A DNA stretch of 64,000 nucleotides from Morella rubra (GCA_003952965.2 CM025850.1:16350058-16414057), one strand, 5' to 3'. Counted from the first letter of the stretch, positions 36,179-49,826 are shown. Translations and numbers: made by a program. The notes: generated by a model not told the origin, from the letters alone.

Positions 36179-36784
36179 ATATGCAATTTCTAACACAACA
36201 ATTACTAATTCAAAGAAAAACAACACAAAAGAGCTGACTTAATCATCATAGGATTTACTCCCCAGTAACAGGGGTTTTTATTTATATCGTGTAGGAAAGA
36301 TTTGCAAGAGGATATAAAAGCAATTATTCTGAATAGCCTTATTAAATCAACCGATTCATCATTAGGAATGTGCCTTGTTGCAAAAGAGGACTCATGAGTT
36401 TAGGATTTGGTTTCAAATTTAAATTTGAAAAAAATTTGGATTGAAACAAGGTTTAAGTCTTAACCTTAGTTTTGTTATTTAGGATTTAAAAACGATTTTG
36501 AAACTATTTTCATTAACTATTTTTTTATTTATTTCAAATTGTTTTTTAAAGGTATTTGAAAACTACCGTACGATAGTTCCGTCGTGCACTTCCTCGTTGC
36601 CCCCAATTGAAGCACCTCCTACGGCATAGATTGTTGTTTGGGCATTGGTTGCTGTACAATCACCACTGCAAGATAGATCCACATGGATCCACCGTGCCTA
36701 GTGTCCGATGTGGAGCGATTGCTGAGGGTGGCGTGGTGGTGACACCGCGTGGGGTGGAAGGCCGGATCCAACAGCCCCACCTGA
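36179..36784. other. No gene supported
   Basis: AT-rich up to 36560, then a more GC-rich 220 bp with a 66-codon plus-strand frame at 36607-36807 that resembles no family I know. Its composition differs from its neighbours, so it may be a captured fragment. Confidence 0.4.
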
Positions 36785-37075
36785 TTTTTTTCTCCCGTCT
36801 TTTTTAATTTGCTTCCTTATCTTATTTTAACTTATTTTTTATATTTATTAATAGATAGTATGGACCTTGAGATTATAAAATGGAACTGATTTTAAAAAAC
36901 AGACTTGAGTGTTTTGCAAGCCAAAAGCCGAGATCAATAAAAAAAATGCAGTGGCCAAAAACCGCTGGACAGGAGAAAACAACCCTGATAAATTTCCACC
37001 AGTGATGTTCTAGCTGCGATTGCAAATGCTGGGATATGTGTGTCGGGGTAGGGTTTTAGCAAATTTTTTTACAAA
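36785..37075. repeat. 290-bp dispersed repeat, diverged copy
   Basis: Aligns with 38779-39070 with many substitutions. The CACTACAAAAAA terminus is degraded here to CAATAAAAAAA. It lies directly to the left of the GACGAAA and GATCGATC region, so that 1.7-kb region is bracketed by two direct copies of this unit. Confidence 0.7.
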
Positions 37076-37239
37076 TTGACTTTTAGTGACGAAATTCTCA
37101 ATGACGAAATTCATTTCGTCACTAAAAGCCTATTTTTAGTGACGAAATGCTATTTTTGTCACTAAAAAGGATTTTTCGCAACAAAACTAATTGTCGTCAC
37201 TAAAAGTTAATTTTTTGGTGATAAAAAGTTTCGTCACAC

Positions 37240-38625
37240 AGCGATCGATCGATTATAGACCGATCAATTGTTCCTTTTGCGATGAAATGCTCTGTCACTA
37301 AAAGCAAAGAGTTTAGGCGACGAATTTACGTCGTCACTCAAACCGATCGATCGTTGTTTTTATACCGATCGATCAGTTATTAATAAACACGTGGCTTTGA
37401 AAACCGATCATTCATTCTTATGAACCGATCGATCGGTATAGTAACCGTCTAGAAATGCGAAACGTCGATCGATTAGTAAGCGAAACCGTCAATGCATGAA
37501 GAGACGATCGATTGGTTAATGGAACGATCGATCACCGATAGGACGAATGAATGATTGCCACGTTTTTCAAATAACTGATCGATCGCTAAGATATGACGAT
37601 CAATCAATAAGTGTAACCGTCACTTTTTCGAATTGCCGTTCGATACCGAGTTGGCGATCGATCATAGTTTCAACGAATGGAAAGAGGCCATGTGTTACAA
37701 TATAGCGATCGATGTAACTATCGATTCATCAGCGATATGGATTTATATGAAACCGCCGAAGTCATTTTTACGGGTTATCTCTCCACAAAATCTCTCGAAT
37801 CCTCTCAAATTTCAAGGAGCCATTTCGTGCCGCATTGTCCTCCAAAGCACGTAGAATCATCTTTCATTGTCTTCTACGTCAAAGGTACGTACTTATATTG
37901 TTTTTTAAGCAATATTAAGCGGTTGTAAACGAGTTTTTAGTTTACGTTTTCTAATTGCTATATCATCCATTTAGGTCCGTAAAATGTATTTATTTTATTG
38001 TTGATGTATGTTTTAAGAGTTTAGGATAGTTTTGGGATAAATTTTGGGTGATTTTGGGGTTTTGTAACGTCTGTTTGTTTTCGTTCCCGTACCCATCGAT
38101 CGCCTAGGTGCGAAGTCCAATGATCGATCAGTCCCTCTAAACTGTGCGTTTTAGAAATGGTGATCGATCAATCGCTTACACCTAAACGATCGATCACTGC
38201 ATTTGGTAAGGGACCGATCGATGGTTTATTGAGTGATCGATCGGTCCCTCTAAACTATGCGTTTTAGAAGTGGTGATCGATCGATCGCTTACACCTAAGC
38301 GATCGATCAATAAGCTTCAATGTGAAGCGCAGCGTTTTGATTAACTAGCGATCGATCAGATTTGTGGCGATTGATTGCTTAGTGATACTGTACGTTTGGT
38401 TGCATGGACAATCGATCGTCTATGCACTGAAACGCATCATTTTACCAATAGTGTTCGATCAGTCAAATTGATTGATCGATCGCCATGTCACGATCATCGC
38501 TTAATTACTAACGATCGATTGTTTTGTTCATAAATGCACCGTTTCATTTATCGATCGATCAGTTACATAAATGATCGATCAGTATATTTACTGATCGGTC
38601 GCTTGTGATGGCAATGGATCGCTTT
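37240..38625. repeat. GATCGATC-palindrome array, copy 2
   Basis: Same array as 1-1290, with a further GATCGATCGATT unit at 37240. It sits between two direct copies of a repeat of about 290 bp (36785-37075 and 38779-39070). Immediately to the left (37080-37230) are inverted and direct copies of a TTTAGTGACGAAAT motif, typical of CACTA subterminal regions. One palindrome near 38300 is intact here but altered by one base in copy 1, so the copies are not perfectly identical. Confidence 0.7.
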
Positions 38626-38778
38626 TTTGTTGCAACTTTATTGATAATTACGTGATTATGATTATTTTTTTTTCTAATAATATGTTATTGTGATTACTTA
38701 TTAACACATATTTATATACAATTTTTGTAGCATACATAAAATGTCAGGAGTTATCAAATGGTGATAACTACTTGATTT

Positions 38779-39070
38779 TTTCTCCCATCTTTTTTAATTT
38801 GCTTTCTTATCTTATTTTTAATTATTTTTTATTTATATTTTATTAATAGACGATATGGACCTCGAGATTATCAAATGGAACTGATTTAAAAAAACATATT
38901 TGAGTGTTTTGCAAGCCAAAAGTCGAGATCACTACAAAAAAACTTACGCATAGCAACAGCCAAAAACTGCTAGTACAAGAGAAAAAAACGCTAGCAAATT
39001 TTCACCGGTAATTTTTTAGCAACATTTGCAAACGCTATGATATGTGCATCGGGTAGGGTTTTAGTAGAGT
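38779..39070. repeat. 290-bp dispersed repeat, conserved copy
   Basis: Counterpart of 1442-1735. It contains the terminus CACTACAAAAAAACTTACGC at 38930 followed by GCTAGCAAA-type subterminal motifs. It is the right-hand bracket of the GATCGATC block. Confidence 0.75.
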
Positions 39071-40327
39071 TTTCTACAAACTTTGGTGGAAACCAACCTA
39101 CCCCAGCGGTCCCCAACCGCTAGTATAGACCCTAAATGAGGTTGGGTTTTTTTGGCAGCGTTTTCATTAAACTGCCGCAACAGGTATTTAGCAGTGTTTG
39201 TAAGACGTCGCAACAGACCACGCTGCTACGATGTTTTACAACGCTGTTGCAACCCAATTTTGTTATGGCATTTAGAAAATGCTGCTAAATCGCATTGGGA
39301 AATTTTTTGTGGTGTTTCAAATATACCGCCAAATACATGTGCCGGCAATTTTAAAATGCCACTAAATTATTTTACAACACACTGCAATGGATATATTTAT
39401 GTAAAAACCTGCATTTTTATCTATAATACAAATTTATTTTAATTGATGTAAAAACATAAGAACAAGTGTAATAAAGCAAAATATATTTTATCTTTGACTA
39501 AATAACCATGTCTTACAAGTTTTGTAATAAACACAAGTGGTTCTAGAAGTTTTTAACAAGTAATCTAAAAAGTAACAAGTATCATCATTTAACCTAAATT
39601 AACTACAACTTAATTTAATCCTTTGCAATAGCAGCTTCAACACCATTTGCACCAACATTAACACCATCACCAGCACCAACACTAACATCACTAGCACTAG
39701 CACCACCAACACCAACATCATCATCATCATCATTGCTTGCAATTGCAATGTTGAAAAAGTAACAAACAGTATTATTTCGAACAAAGATACAAATAAATAA
39801 ATACAAACACAAGAGCTTAGTACACACTTAAGGATAAAAGTATCTTACCATCAAACGTTGCACCTAGATCATTCCGACTCTCCTGAGATGATCGAGGAAG
39901 TGATCGTGGACTTGATGGAGTGTCGACATTTTGTCCGTCATGGTATTGCTACAAAAGTAAAACAAACAATTAACTAGTAAAATACATACTTAGATAGAAT
40001 CAATCAGTGACTGTGAGGGTAAAGCAATAAATTACTCCCAACTCTCGCATGATGGATTGAATAATAGATTCAAGAGAATCAATTTTAGTCTGCATTTGTT
40101 GATGCCTGTCCATGCATTGTTCTATACTAGCACATGATTGATTCAAGATTCTGCTCTTGTGGGTAGGATGAGATAAAGGAGTGAGTCCTAGTCCAACACT
40201 ACGAATGCAACCACGTCGTTCTTGACCAATGACTTGTTCTTTTTTTTTTCTAAAGAACATTGACTTGTTCATATGCATCAGGTGGTGACCAACTGATGGT
40301 TCCACTTGTTCGGGGTTGGCTCAAGGG
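38930..40327. mobile_element. CACTA end and interior, copy 2
   Basis: Near-identical duplicate of 1593-2990: terminus CACTACAAAAAAACTTACGC, subterminal GCAACAGC/GCTGCTA motifs and a Transposase_24-like relic. The right terminus was not found here either. Confidence 0.65.
40000..40305 (-). pseudogene. Transposase_24-like C-terminal relic, copy 2
   Basis: Appears identical in translation to the relic at 2663-2968, because it lies in the large duplication. It has the same Gly/Arg-rich segment and coiled-coil heptads, and no start or catalytic region. It belongs to the CACTA end that begins at 38930. Confidence 0.5.
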
Positions 40328-41718
40328 TTGTAAGCTTGCTAACTCATTACTAAGAATCTCCTCCATTTGCCTCTGAAATAATAGAACATACAGTTAAATT
40401 CTGAATTAAAATTTGTTGATTGAAAGCAAAATTTATCTAATAGTAAAATACTATTTTCTCTGTTGCATCAAGGTCCAAATCTCAGACCTAATACCAAACT
40501 GATTTATATGATCTGGTTCTTATAACGAACCCTTATTGTCGCCAATAGGGCTAGTTGGTACTATTGGCTTTTGTTAGGAACTTCAGGTACCACCCTATTT
40601 TCACTAACTCCCAGATCAACATAAGTTGAAATTGCTTATGAAAGTAAATTCTGACCTTGGACCTAGTCGATGAGTTGAGACTGGCTGGTGGTCAAGTTGG
40701 TGTTGTGGTGCCAAGCTCATCCAATAAACAGTACCTATGGCTCACAACCAGACATTTTGCAGCTAGGTGTCCTATGTTCACTGCCAGGAAGAATTGCTAA
40801 CCTAGTTGCATGTTTCCCTTTTTTAGTTTAGAAAAAAAAACCCCTTCTTGTCAAATATATATTTTGAGGCTTGTTTTGCACTTGAGAGAAAGTGGAGTTC
40901 ATGACCTGGTCATTGCCATCCTCTTCACAAACGTAATCATGTTCCGGTACACTAGTTTATTATTTAAAAAATGATAAAAATTAAGAAAACAAATATGATA
41001 GCATCCACTTGTACTCTTAATTTTATTTATTTTAAAATTTGAGACACGTATACAATTTTTCAATTAGATTTTGACAAAAAAATTATGACCTGACCCTCTA
41101 TTACCACGTTGAGGACCACGTGGAAGGTCAAGGTTTTAATTTATTTAAATTTCTGTGGTTTCATAATGTTTTCAAGAATTTGAGGTACTACTTTTTGTAC
41201 ATTTCTAGATGGGTTAATTACAATGTTTCCCCATGAACTAACACCCCAATCTCAAAAAACTCCCTAAACTACAACTTGTTGCAACTTACCACTTTAATCT
41301 ACGTGTCGTGTTTCAATTCAATATTGAACTCAGTTTTGGCATTATTTTGCACATTTTCCATTACACGTGACCCCATCCCACGCCAATAGTCCATATTGTC
41401 CCTAAAAAGAAATAGAGTCGTCCCTTACCATGAGGTTACCGCTAGCGTCATCCCAAATGTAGACCTTCACGATGCCTCCGTAGCCAATGCCCACGATCTT
41501 TACCACCTAGGGCCACCACTCGCTGAGCATAGATTGGGACCTAAAACGGATGTTCCTCTTAAAACCCAAACCCAAGTGCAGTTCTAAGAACATGTAAACA
41601 TATAGTTCACTACTCTAGATTCCAAATTTTGACTCTGCATGATGTGTAGTAACCTTTTCTAGTTCGCCCACTGTGTCTAACCCTCCTTGAAGGGATATGA
41701 GGTTTTGCCTTTGACCTT

Positions 41719-41996
41719 TGATAAAAGACAAAAAACTGAATCCAGAATGATTGCTTCTGATTCTCATTAACGTTGCATGGAAATGCACAGTTTTATACAC
41801 ACTGTTGCTCTAACAACTTTTCCTACAAATGCGGTGATTTCACCACATATTACATCTCTCAATGCAGTATTGACATGTAGAAGATATTCTGTTAGAAAAG
41901 CTACGCTAGAATATTTGTAGAGTAGGTGAGTTGGCTTGAGGCAGTAATGATGCCTCTACTCGGGACGCCTTAGTAACAGAACGTGATTCTCTAACA
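41719..41996 (-). repeat. Copia A 3' LTR
   Basis: 278 bp, plus-strand TGATAAAAGAC to TTCTCTAACA. Preceded by target duplication ACCTT and followed by the polypurine tract. Nearly identical to 4382-4659. Confidence 0.92.
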
Positions 41997-42606
41997 TCCC
42001 CCTGCAAGCCCAGTTAGAAAGGAATGACAGAGAGTGTGAGACCCCGACCTTATTTCTATCATTGTAAAAAAAAAAAAAAAAATTATTATGACTTCTTAAG
42101 TGTGTGTATTACTCTAATTATTGAGAAAGGCATGTATGGGTAAATTACTCTAAGATTTTATCTAGGTGGAATGTTCCCCTAGCATTTTTATGCATCTTTA
42201 GCTATGATTTACATGTTATATCGTTTGCAATTTTTAATAGTATTAAATTTGAGTATTTGGGATTAATTAAACTAATCATTTTAATTGTTGGAATATATCT
42301 CTAAGTTTGCAATATTTGGAAGAATTGAATTAGGGAATTAGGGAGTTTGACTCTTGAAAAAAAAATGAGTGAAAGGCATGTTGGGGTTAATAATAATGAA
42401 GTGGCAAAAAAAAAAAAAAAAAAAAAGAAAGGAAAATGGGGAAATCACGTGAAGGAGGGAAAGCATGGGGGGAGGGCAGCCTTGTCTTCCCCCCCCCCCC
42501 CCCAAAAAAAAAACACTTCACGCCTAAACCACCCCCCCTTTTTTGCTGCACACTTCACTCCCTTCCCTCACTCTTTTGCCCTAGCCCTAACTCACTCACA
42601 CACCCG

Positions 42607-42722
42607 AAGAGGAAGAAGCCGAAGAGAAGAAGGAGAAGAAGAGAGAAGAGGAAGAAGCCGAAGAGAAGAAGAAGAAGAAGAGAGAAGAGGAAGAAGGAGA
42701 AGAAGAGAGAAGAGAAGAAGGG
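42607..42722. repeat. GAA/GGAGAA microsatellite, expanded
   Basis: Purine-rich run of GAAGAAGGAGAAGAAGAGAG-type units. It has about two more blocks than the equivalent at 5245-5323. The flanking poly-A and poly-C runs (42406-42503) are also longer than at 5071-5160. Confidence 0.85.
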
Positions 42723-42827
42723 AAAACCAAGATAAGCCAAGGTAAAGGGGGATCTAACATTTGGATTCAAAATTTTCGTGTGGGTAAATTGTTAGAAGTT
42801 AGTTTCGGTTCCTATCCTCTGTTTTTG

Positions 42828-43010
42828 TTTGCTGCATGTTGGATTTGAGTTTGCTGCATGTTGGATTTGAGTTTGCTGCATGTTGGATTTGAGTTGATGA
42901 GTTGGGAATGAAAGGTAGGCATGCAAAGTGTTTGTTGGAGAGCCTAAGCATGATGGATTTGAGTTTGCTGCATGTTGGATTGAGTTTGCTGTTGCTGCAT
43001 GCATAGCATG
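42828..43010. repeat. GCTGCATGTTGGATTTGAGTTT minisatellite
   Basis: Four or five imperfect units of about 22 bp, against about two at 5430-5490 in the other copy. It accounts for part of the offset shift between the duplicated segments. Confidence 0.8.
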
Positions 43011-45663
43011 CAAAGTGTTTGTTGGAAAGCCTAAAAGAAAGGATGATGCAATAACTTTGGCTTGATGATTATAGAACCATGATATTGCTGTAAGTTGTGT
43101 AAAAGTAGGGGATTTTTAAGAGAATAGCTTCTGTTGTGAAGTGTTGTGAAGCGTAGGCAAGAGCTGAAACTTGTTTTGCACATGCATGGCCGGGTAGGTG
43201 ATGTTGAAATTGGGGAAAAACACTTGCTGTTGACCGAATGTGTTCACTGCCTTATTTCTTGCATGTTTCTCTTGATGGTAGCTTGTTATGGGTATCTTGC
43301 ATGTAGGTGTAGGTATCTTGCATGTAGATAAAGTGGGTAGACCAGCAAGCTAAACACTTAAAGGGATTTACTTGGAGAATAAAGAGATTGTGCTTTGTGA
43401 AACAAGGAGAATGGGAATTAGGCATGTTTTAGGTTGCTGAGTTGCAACCAAACCCTTGGTGTTTGATTTTGGTTGCAGCCCTTTATGGATCTAGGTTTGC
43501 ATGGTGAATTAAGGGTAGAAGAATTGGAAATTGGACGATAGAGAATGCTTGTTAGACTAGTTGCTGATGTTTGACAAGTTGCTGAAATGTACTTATGCAG
43601 ATTTCAAGACTCGAACTAGGAGTGTATTCGGCTGCAATTGTGCTTATCCTTTGATCTTGAGAGGATCCTAGATTGTAGGCCTAGGAAATAGGAAGATTTT
43701 AAGCCATACCTTGGGTGATTCCGATAAGTATTGGGTGAGATATGCGTAGTTCAAGGCCCGGACGTCAAGCTGCCAGCAGCCTTGTACGTCCGGAATGTTA
43801 GTTCATTTCGAGTGCTCAGTTTAAGTCCAAATTTTATGAGTTTGGTCTTGAATTTTAAGTTTATGAAAGAAGAACATTTTAAGGTAAATTTCGTGTGATT
43901 TAGAGGTGTAATGAATAAGTTGTGATGTTTTGAAAGTAGAAGACCGAGCTGGTGGCAGCAGCAGTATTACTCTAGGATTTTTATCTGATATGAAGTGTTT
44001 TCGACAATGCATGGACATTCCGATGTTTATGATTTTTATCTTCAAGCTTGAACTATGAAAGAAGAATATTTTAAAATAAATTTCATGTAATTTGGAGCGG
44101 TTTTTTTGAAGTTATGAATTTTTAAGTGGAGACGTCGGGGCTGCCCGCTTGGACGTCCTCAGCAGCTCGCATTTTCGGGTAAATCTTTCGAGTGGCAAAC
44201 GAGCTCCAAATTACCTGAAATTTTAATGTGTTATGAAAATTAGTGTAAGGATCAGTTTGGCATCCAAGTCTTATGGCTTCAGCACCTTAAGATAATACTT
44301 TTGCATCGTAGGATCACCATTGGGAAGTCAAGAAATGTGGGTGATTTTGTATGATGTGTGAAGTTGATTGAATGACTTCTCTACAAAACCTCTAAATGAC
44401 ATTAGTATGAACTCATTTGTAGGCAAGGTGCCACCATAAGCTCAAGTGGACGGAGGTAAGTGGAAAATTATGTTTTTCCAAAAACTGGAATGATACACAT
44501 CATGGATATTTATCATCAAGCATGACATGAGCACGTCATGAGCATTTGCATTTATTTTTCTCATAAGGATGAAAGAGAAATTTTATGCAAATGAAAGTAC
44601 AACTTTATGCTACGTTATGATAAGTTATGAGGCGTGCATTTACGATTTCTCATTATCAAGCATTTCACGACATAAGCATTTGCATGATTTTTAAAGAAGA
44701 AAGTTTTGTGCAAATGAAAGTATGAGAAGTACTGTATGACAAGTTAAGTTAAGGAGCTGAGGTTGGTCGGTACCGTACCATTAAGATAGGTGCATCCACT
44801 CCGAAGGACGAATGCGAGAAGGATGGATGACTCCTAAGGGGCACCCACTCCGAAGGACGAATGAGAAAGGATGGGTAGAGGTATGTGCAATCACACTGAA
44901 GGATGCTTGCAAGAAGGTGTGAACCTCGAAGGTTGATTCTAGTCATTAGGCCTGGGGCCACGTCGAGGACTAGCTCAACCAAATGACGTATTCCCAAGGG
45001 AAAAGGGAATAGTTCCGAAGGGAACGCACAACCCTGACTTCAGGGGTAAATGGAGCGAGATAAGTTGCCCAATCAAGAAAGAATTAAAGAATTACTTTCA
45101 AGATCATGTTAGTACGTTGTCTCATTGCATATGCAAGCATTTCATTTGGCATTCATGTACATTGATATCCATGAATATGCGAGACATGCACTATTTATTG
45201 CATATGATCCCTTACTGAGTCATTCGACTCACAGTTTTAAATTGTATCATTCCAGACAATATTTCAGGTGAGGAAACCTAAGAAGAGGACCTTAAAACCT
45301 AGGAGAGGGGCTGACGAGGACTTCCTCTTCCCTTTTTGTTATTTCAGTAAATTTCAGCAAAGGTTTAGAGATAATTTTTGAAAGAGCCGACATGAGCCTC
45401 CGATGTGTGGTGGTCATGGGTTATTCGGCCCAGTAAAGTTTAGGTTTTTTTTAACCAATTGATATTTTGTGACTGTGTTGTAATTACTTCAAGTTATTGT
45501 TTGCGGAGCAGGTTCTAATGTTTCATTATGCGCATTAGTCGATATAAAAAAAAAAAAAAATTCCGCTGCAAGAATTTAGTACGTTCGCTTAAGTATTCCT
45601 TGTTGGGGATGCTCGCGGCTGTTACTACGCCCTTCGAGTTAGTGTTTGGGGCATGATAGAGAG

Positions 45664-48600
45664 GCTCGTACGAAGAGCAGCAAATCGAGTATGAGACAGT
45701 GGCTTTGTAAACACATCGACCAACTAATTTTTGCTGGAAACAAAAGAAACAATCAAGGATTTGGAAGCAACTCGATCACAAACAAAATGGTAGTCTATGG
45801 AAACATGCTTCGTCCGGGCATGTAAAACACGATTTGCAGTAAGATAAGTTCCTCCCAGATTACCACACCACAAAAAAGGGGGAGAAGAGAGAGACGCGCC
45901 AAGATCACACAAAAGAGACTGAATCCATAACAACTCGCAAGTGGCATTAGCCACGGCCTTGTATTAGGCCTCGGTGCTAGAACGAGCAATGCTAGGTTGC
46001 TTCCGAGAATTCCAGCTGATAAGATGAGAGCCAAAAAAGACACATAATCCACCAGTGCTACGTCTATCATCAGGGCATCCCGCCCAGTCAGCATCCGAAT
46101 ATGCAGCAAGCACTCAAGTGGAGGAGCGAGAAAAGTGTAAGCCATAATCAATAGTGTGTCGAAGATACCAGAGAATTCGTTTGACGGCTTGCTAATGTGG
46201 AACACATGGAGCATGCATATACTGGCATACACGGTTTACTGCAAAAGAGAAATCGGGACGAGTAAACGAGAGATACTGAAGGCTCCCAACAACACTGCGA
46301 TATAGAGTGTGATCTTCAAAAGAGGCACCCTCCCGAGCAGACAAAGAACCGGTGGTGGCCATAGGGGTCTGTACAGGCTTACACAAAGTCATATTAGTCC
46401 TCTTCAACAAATCAGAAATGTATTGGCGTTAAGATAGTAGAAGACTAGAGGATAGGTGGTGGACCTCAACACCAAGAAAATAATGCAATTGACCTAAATC
46501 TTTGACTGGAAAGGAAGTACCCAACGTGGAGATCAAGGAGTGAATGGCAGCAGTACAAGAGTCGGTGATGACTATATCATCAACATATACTAGGAAAAAA
46601 ATGCAGAGAGCACCCCGTCTATAAGTGAAGAGGGAGGAGTCAGCACGAGAGGCTGTAAAATCGAGTTCAAGCAATCGAGAACTGAGTTTGGAGAACCAGG
46701 CACGAGGAGCTTGCTTCAGCCCATACAAAGCCTTTTGAAGCTTACAGACATGAAGAGGATAATCTGGATGAACAAAGCCGGCAAATTGGGCCATAAAAAC
46801 ATCCTCAGCCAAATCACCATGCAAGAATACATTATAAATGTCAAGTTGATGAAGAGTCCAACCAAATTGAATAGCCAAAGAGATAACTAACCGAACAGTA
46901 GAGGGCTTGACTACAGGACTAAAAGTCTCCTGATAGTCAAGGCCATGTTGTTGATGGAAGCCTTTGGCAACAAGGCTTGCTTTTTTGCGCTCGACATCTC
47001 CATTGGCAAGAAACTTGGTGCGAAAGATCCATTTACAACCGAGCACATTTTGAGAAGGGGTAGGAGGAACCAAGGTCCAAGTATGGGTCTGTAAAAGAGC
47101 ATGAAATTCTACTTGCATGGCCTGTCACCACTCAAGATGCTTAAGAGCCTCAGTGACAGAGGTAGGTTCAGTAGGAACTGAAGAACCCGTGGTGAGATGA
47201 GCCCTTGGGGAAGGCCAAAGAAGAGTGCCATCGGTGTACTATTTTGGGTGACGAATGCGCGTGGGACAACAAGGAAGGGGAGGAGGTACAGAGGAAGAGG
47301 ACAAATTGTAAGGAGAGACCTCGAGAGTTATCTGTGGGGCAATAGCAGCAGTCGAAGGACTAGTGGTCTGTGGAGAAGCAGGCGAAGAGACTGAAGGGTC
47401 ATCGGTGGGGCCAGGGGACAAAGGCTGCATAGGTGTCAGAGCGGCAGGAAAAGCCGAGTGAGGGGAAGCTAAAGTAAGAGATAGAGGAAGTGTTGTCATA
47501 GGAACCGAGGAAGACACAGACTCGGCAAAAGAGGATGTGTGAAAAGGAAAAAGTTGCTCATCGAAAATAACATTTCGAGAGATGTAGAACCGAGTAGTGG
47601 GAACATGATAGCAGAGATAGCCCTTATGGTCAAGGCTTTATCCAATAAAAACACATAAAGTGGAGCGTAAATCCAATTTGTGTCTATTATAAGGACGAAG
47701 GTGAGGATAACATGCAGACCCAAACACACAAAGAAATTTTTAATCAGGGTGTTTATGAAATAAAAGAAAGAAAGGAGACACTTTCTGAGTAACAGGACTT
47801 TGTAACCTATTAATAAGGAAAACGGCAGCACGGAAAGCATCAAGCCAAAACTGCTGAGGCATACCATCATGAGCCAAGAGTGCAGGGCCAGACTCAACAA
47901 TATGTCTGTGCTTGCGCTCAACAGAACCATTTTGCTGGTGAATATGAGGACAACTTCGTCGATGAGTGATGCCTTGGGAGATGAGAAAAGTATGAAGAGA
48001 GTGAAATTCCCCACCCCAATCAGTTTGAACAGACAAAATTTTTAGCATAAAGAACCGTTCCACTGTCTTTTGAAAATTAACAAAATGATTGTAGACATTA
48101 GATTTACATTGCAAAGGAAAAAACCATGTCTACCGGCTAAAAGCATCTACAATAGAAAGATAAAATCGAAAACCCTCCCTAGAGACCACCGGAGCAGGAC
48201 CCTAGACATCCATAAACAGAAGTTGTAGTGGACGAGTGCTGGGTGTGGAAGACTGGGGAAAGGGGAGAGAGTGCGACTTGGCCTGGCAGCAAGCTGAATA
48301 AAGACTAGAGACAGGGAGCGGTGTAGCTGGAAGTTGAAACCGATGCAAGATATGTCGAACTACTGCCATGGAAGGATGCCCTAACCGTTGGTGCCAGTGA
48401 GAGACCAAGGTACGCTCACTCACACACGTTTGAGGTGAAGAAGACAAAACTGGAGACACTGAAGAGGCAGTAGTTGGAAGGGTGTATAACCCATTTCTAA
48501 TAGGGCCTCGGAGAAGAATGGTTCCTGTGTGAAGATCCTTGACACAAAAGAAGGAAGAGTGAAACTCAAAATATACAAAGTTATCTTCATAAAATTGACA

Positions 48601-49796
48601 TACAAAGAGTAAGTTTTTGGCAATTAAAGGAACATGAAGTAAATTTCGGAGAAGGAGATTGCCATGGGAGGTGGAGAGAGTAGAGTTGCCAATATGCTGA
48701 ATCGGAAGAGCTGAACCATCCCTAACCCGAACTTGATCTTCGCCAGTATATTCAAAAGGATTGATGGTGAAGTTGGAGAAGTCATTCATCATATGATTTG
48801 TAGCAGCCGAATCTAGGTACCAGTTGGAGTCGAGAACCGAAGGCAGGGAGCTGTAATGAGCAGCAAAGGAAGGCAGAGGAGGAGCCTGAAAGGACTAGTT
48901 GAACCTGTTATAATAGTTCAACGCAGTATGACCTGTCTTAAAACTTACTTGGCACACAGGCCGATCTTCAGTGAAAAATAGAGGAGAAGGACCTCTGCGA
49001 CCTCGACCTCCACCATTTTGCCTCTACCGCGGCCACGATGGCGACCAGAACCATGACCTCCACGATAAGGAGCACCCTGAGGTTTAGCCGAGAGATTTGC
49101 AGCGATCTTAGAGGTAGGTAGAGAAGAAGCATGGTGAGACAGCCAAGCCTCATGGGTAAGAAGATGGCTGTATAATTCCTCAGAGGAAGGAGGATCGAAT
49201 CTGGTGGTGACTGAGGTGACCAGAGAGTCATCCTCAATACCTAAACCCACAAGCAAATAGGAGTAGAACTCAGTAGAGTCCAAAGGGCATCCAGCTGCAG
49301 CCATAGTGTCAGAGAGGAGTTTGGTCTTACGGAAAAAATCGGTAATGGAGTTTGAGCCCTTTTTCAGGGTAGCAAGTTGAAAGTGGAGCTGACCCAAACA
49401 AGCTTAGGTTTTAGAAGCAAATAGACTTTCAAGTGCAAGCCAAACATACCGAGATATAGCCAAACCAATAACTTGAGCAATCAAGTTTTCAGAAAGGGAT
49501 GAGATAAGAGCACTGAGTATCAACTAGTCTTGTTGAACCCATTGTGTAGAAGCAGGATTTGGAGTAGTAGAGCCTGGAAGAAGAAGAGCTGGAGGAGGCA
49601 GAGAGCCATCAACGTAGCCAAAGAGATGCTGGCCTCTAAGATAAGGAACCATCTGAGCTTTCCACAGCAGATAGTTGTCATTGGTAAGCTTCACGTAGAC
49701 TAGATGTGGTGGGGAGGTGATATTATTGATAACGGGGGTGGAGGAAGGAGAAGAGGTAGGTGGAATAGCACTCACAACCTCTTCGTCGTCGGCCAT
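45664..49796 (-). pseudogene. Copia A gag-pol polyprotein, broken
   Basis: Gag starts at 49796 (MADDEEVV), only 20 bp after the primer-binding site, and runs to about 48945 with a Gly/Arg-rich tail. Protease has LDSAATNHMM near 48790-48815. Integrase has the zinc-binding part (HWHQRLGHPS near 48400) and a core to about 47740 (TDWGGEF; QNGSVERKHRHIVE). The RT frame 47118-46429 has GCKWIFRTKF, LVAKGF, KALYGLKQAPRAW and YVDD at about 46570. The usual LDVNNAFLHG is altered to LDIYNVFLHG. RNase H is split over 46300-45724 and ends near the nested LTR. In-frame stops (near 49520, 47640 and 46430) and frame changes make it non-functional. Confidence 0.9.
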
Positions 49797-49814
49797 TTGA
49801 CACTTAGTCTAAAA

Positions 49815-49826
49815 GCTTTGATACCA
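49815..49826 (-). promoter_or_regulatory. Copia A primer-binding site
   Basis: Minus-strand TGGTATCAAAGC directly after the 5' LTR. It matches the initiator-Met tRNA-complementary site with one change (A for G at position 9). Confidence 0.88.

Larger units (their letters stand above)
37338..44167. repeat. Large near-identical duplication, copy 2
   Basis: This is the partner of 1-6653. It holds, in order, the GATCGATC-rich block, a CACTA end, a transposase relic, a half MITE, the 3' LTR of Copia A and the first 2.1 kb of a large solo LTR. Unlike copy 1, it continues into the matching remainder of both the LTR and Copia A, so this copy looks like the structurally intact source. The upstream flank (37080-37337) carries GACGAAA-type subterminal repeats that would lie outside the window for copy 1. 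Confidence 0.93.
42035..45658. mobile_element. Large solo LTR nested in Copia A
   Basis: 3624 bp starting TGTGAGACCCCGACC and ending GGGGCATGATA (a TGACA end with C changed to T). It is flanked by a perfect GAGAG duplication (42030-42034 and 45659-45663) and interrupts the 3' end of Copia A. It contains no gag or pol, so it is a solo LTR left by recombination between the two LTRs of a lost element. The last 71 bp recur after the N gap at 61759. The superfamily is unproven. A 5-bp duplication fits either copia or gypsy, and the length favours gypsy. Confidence 0.85.
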
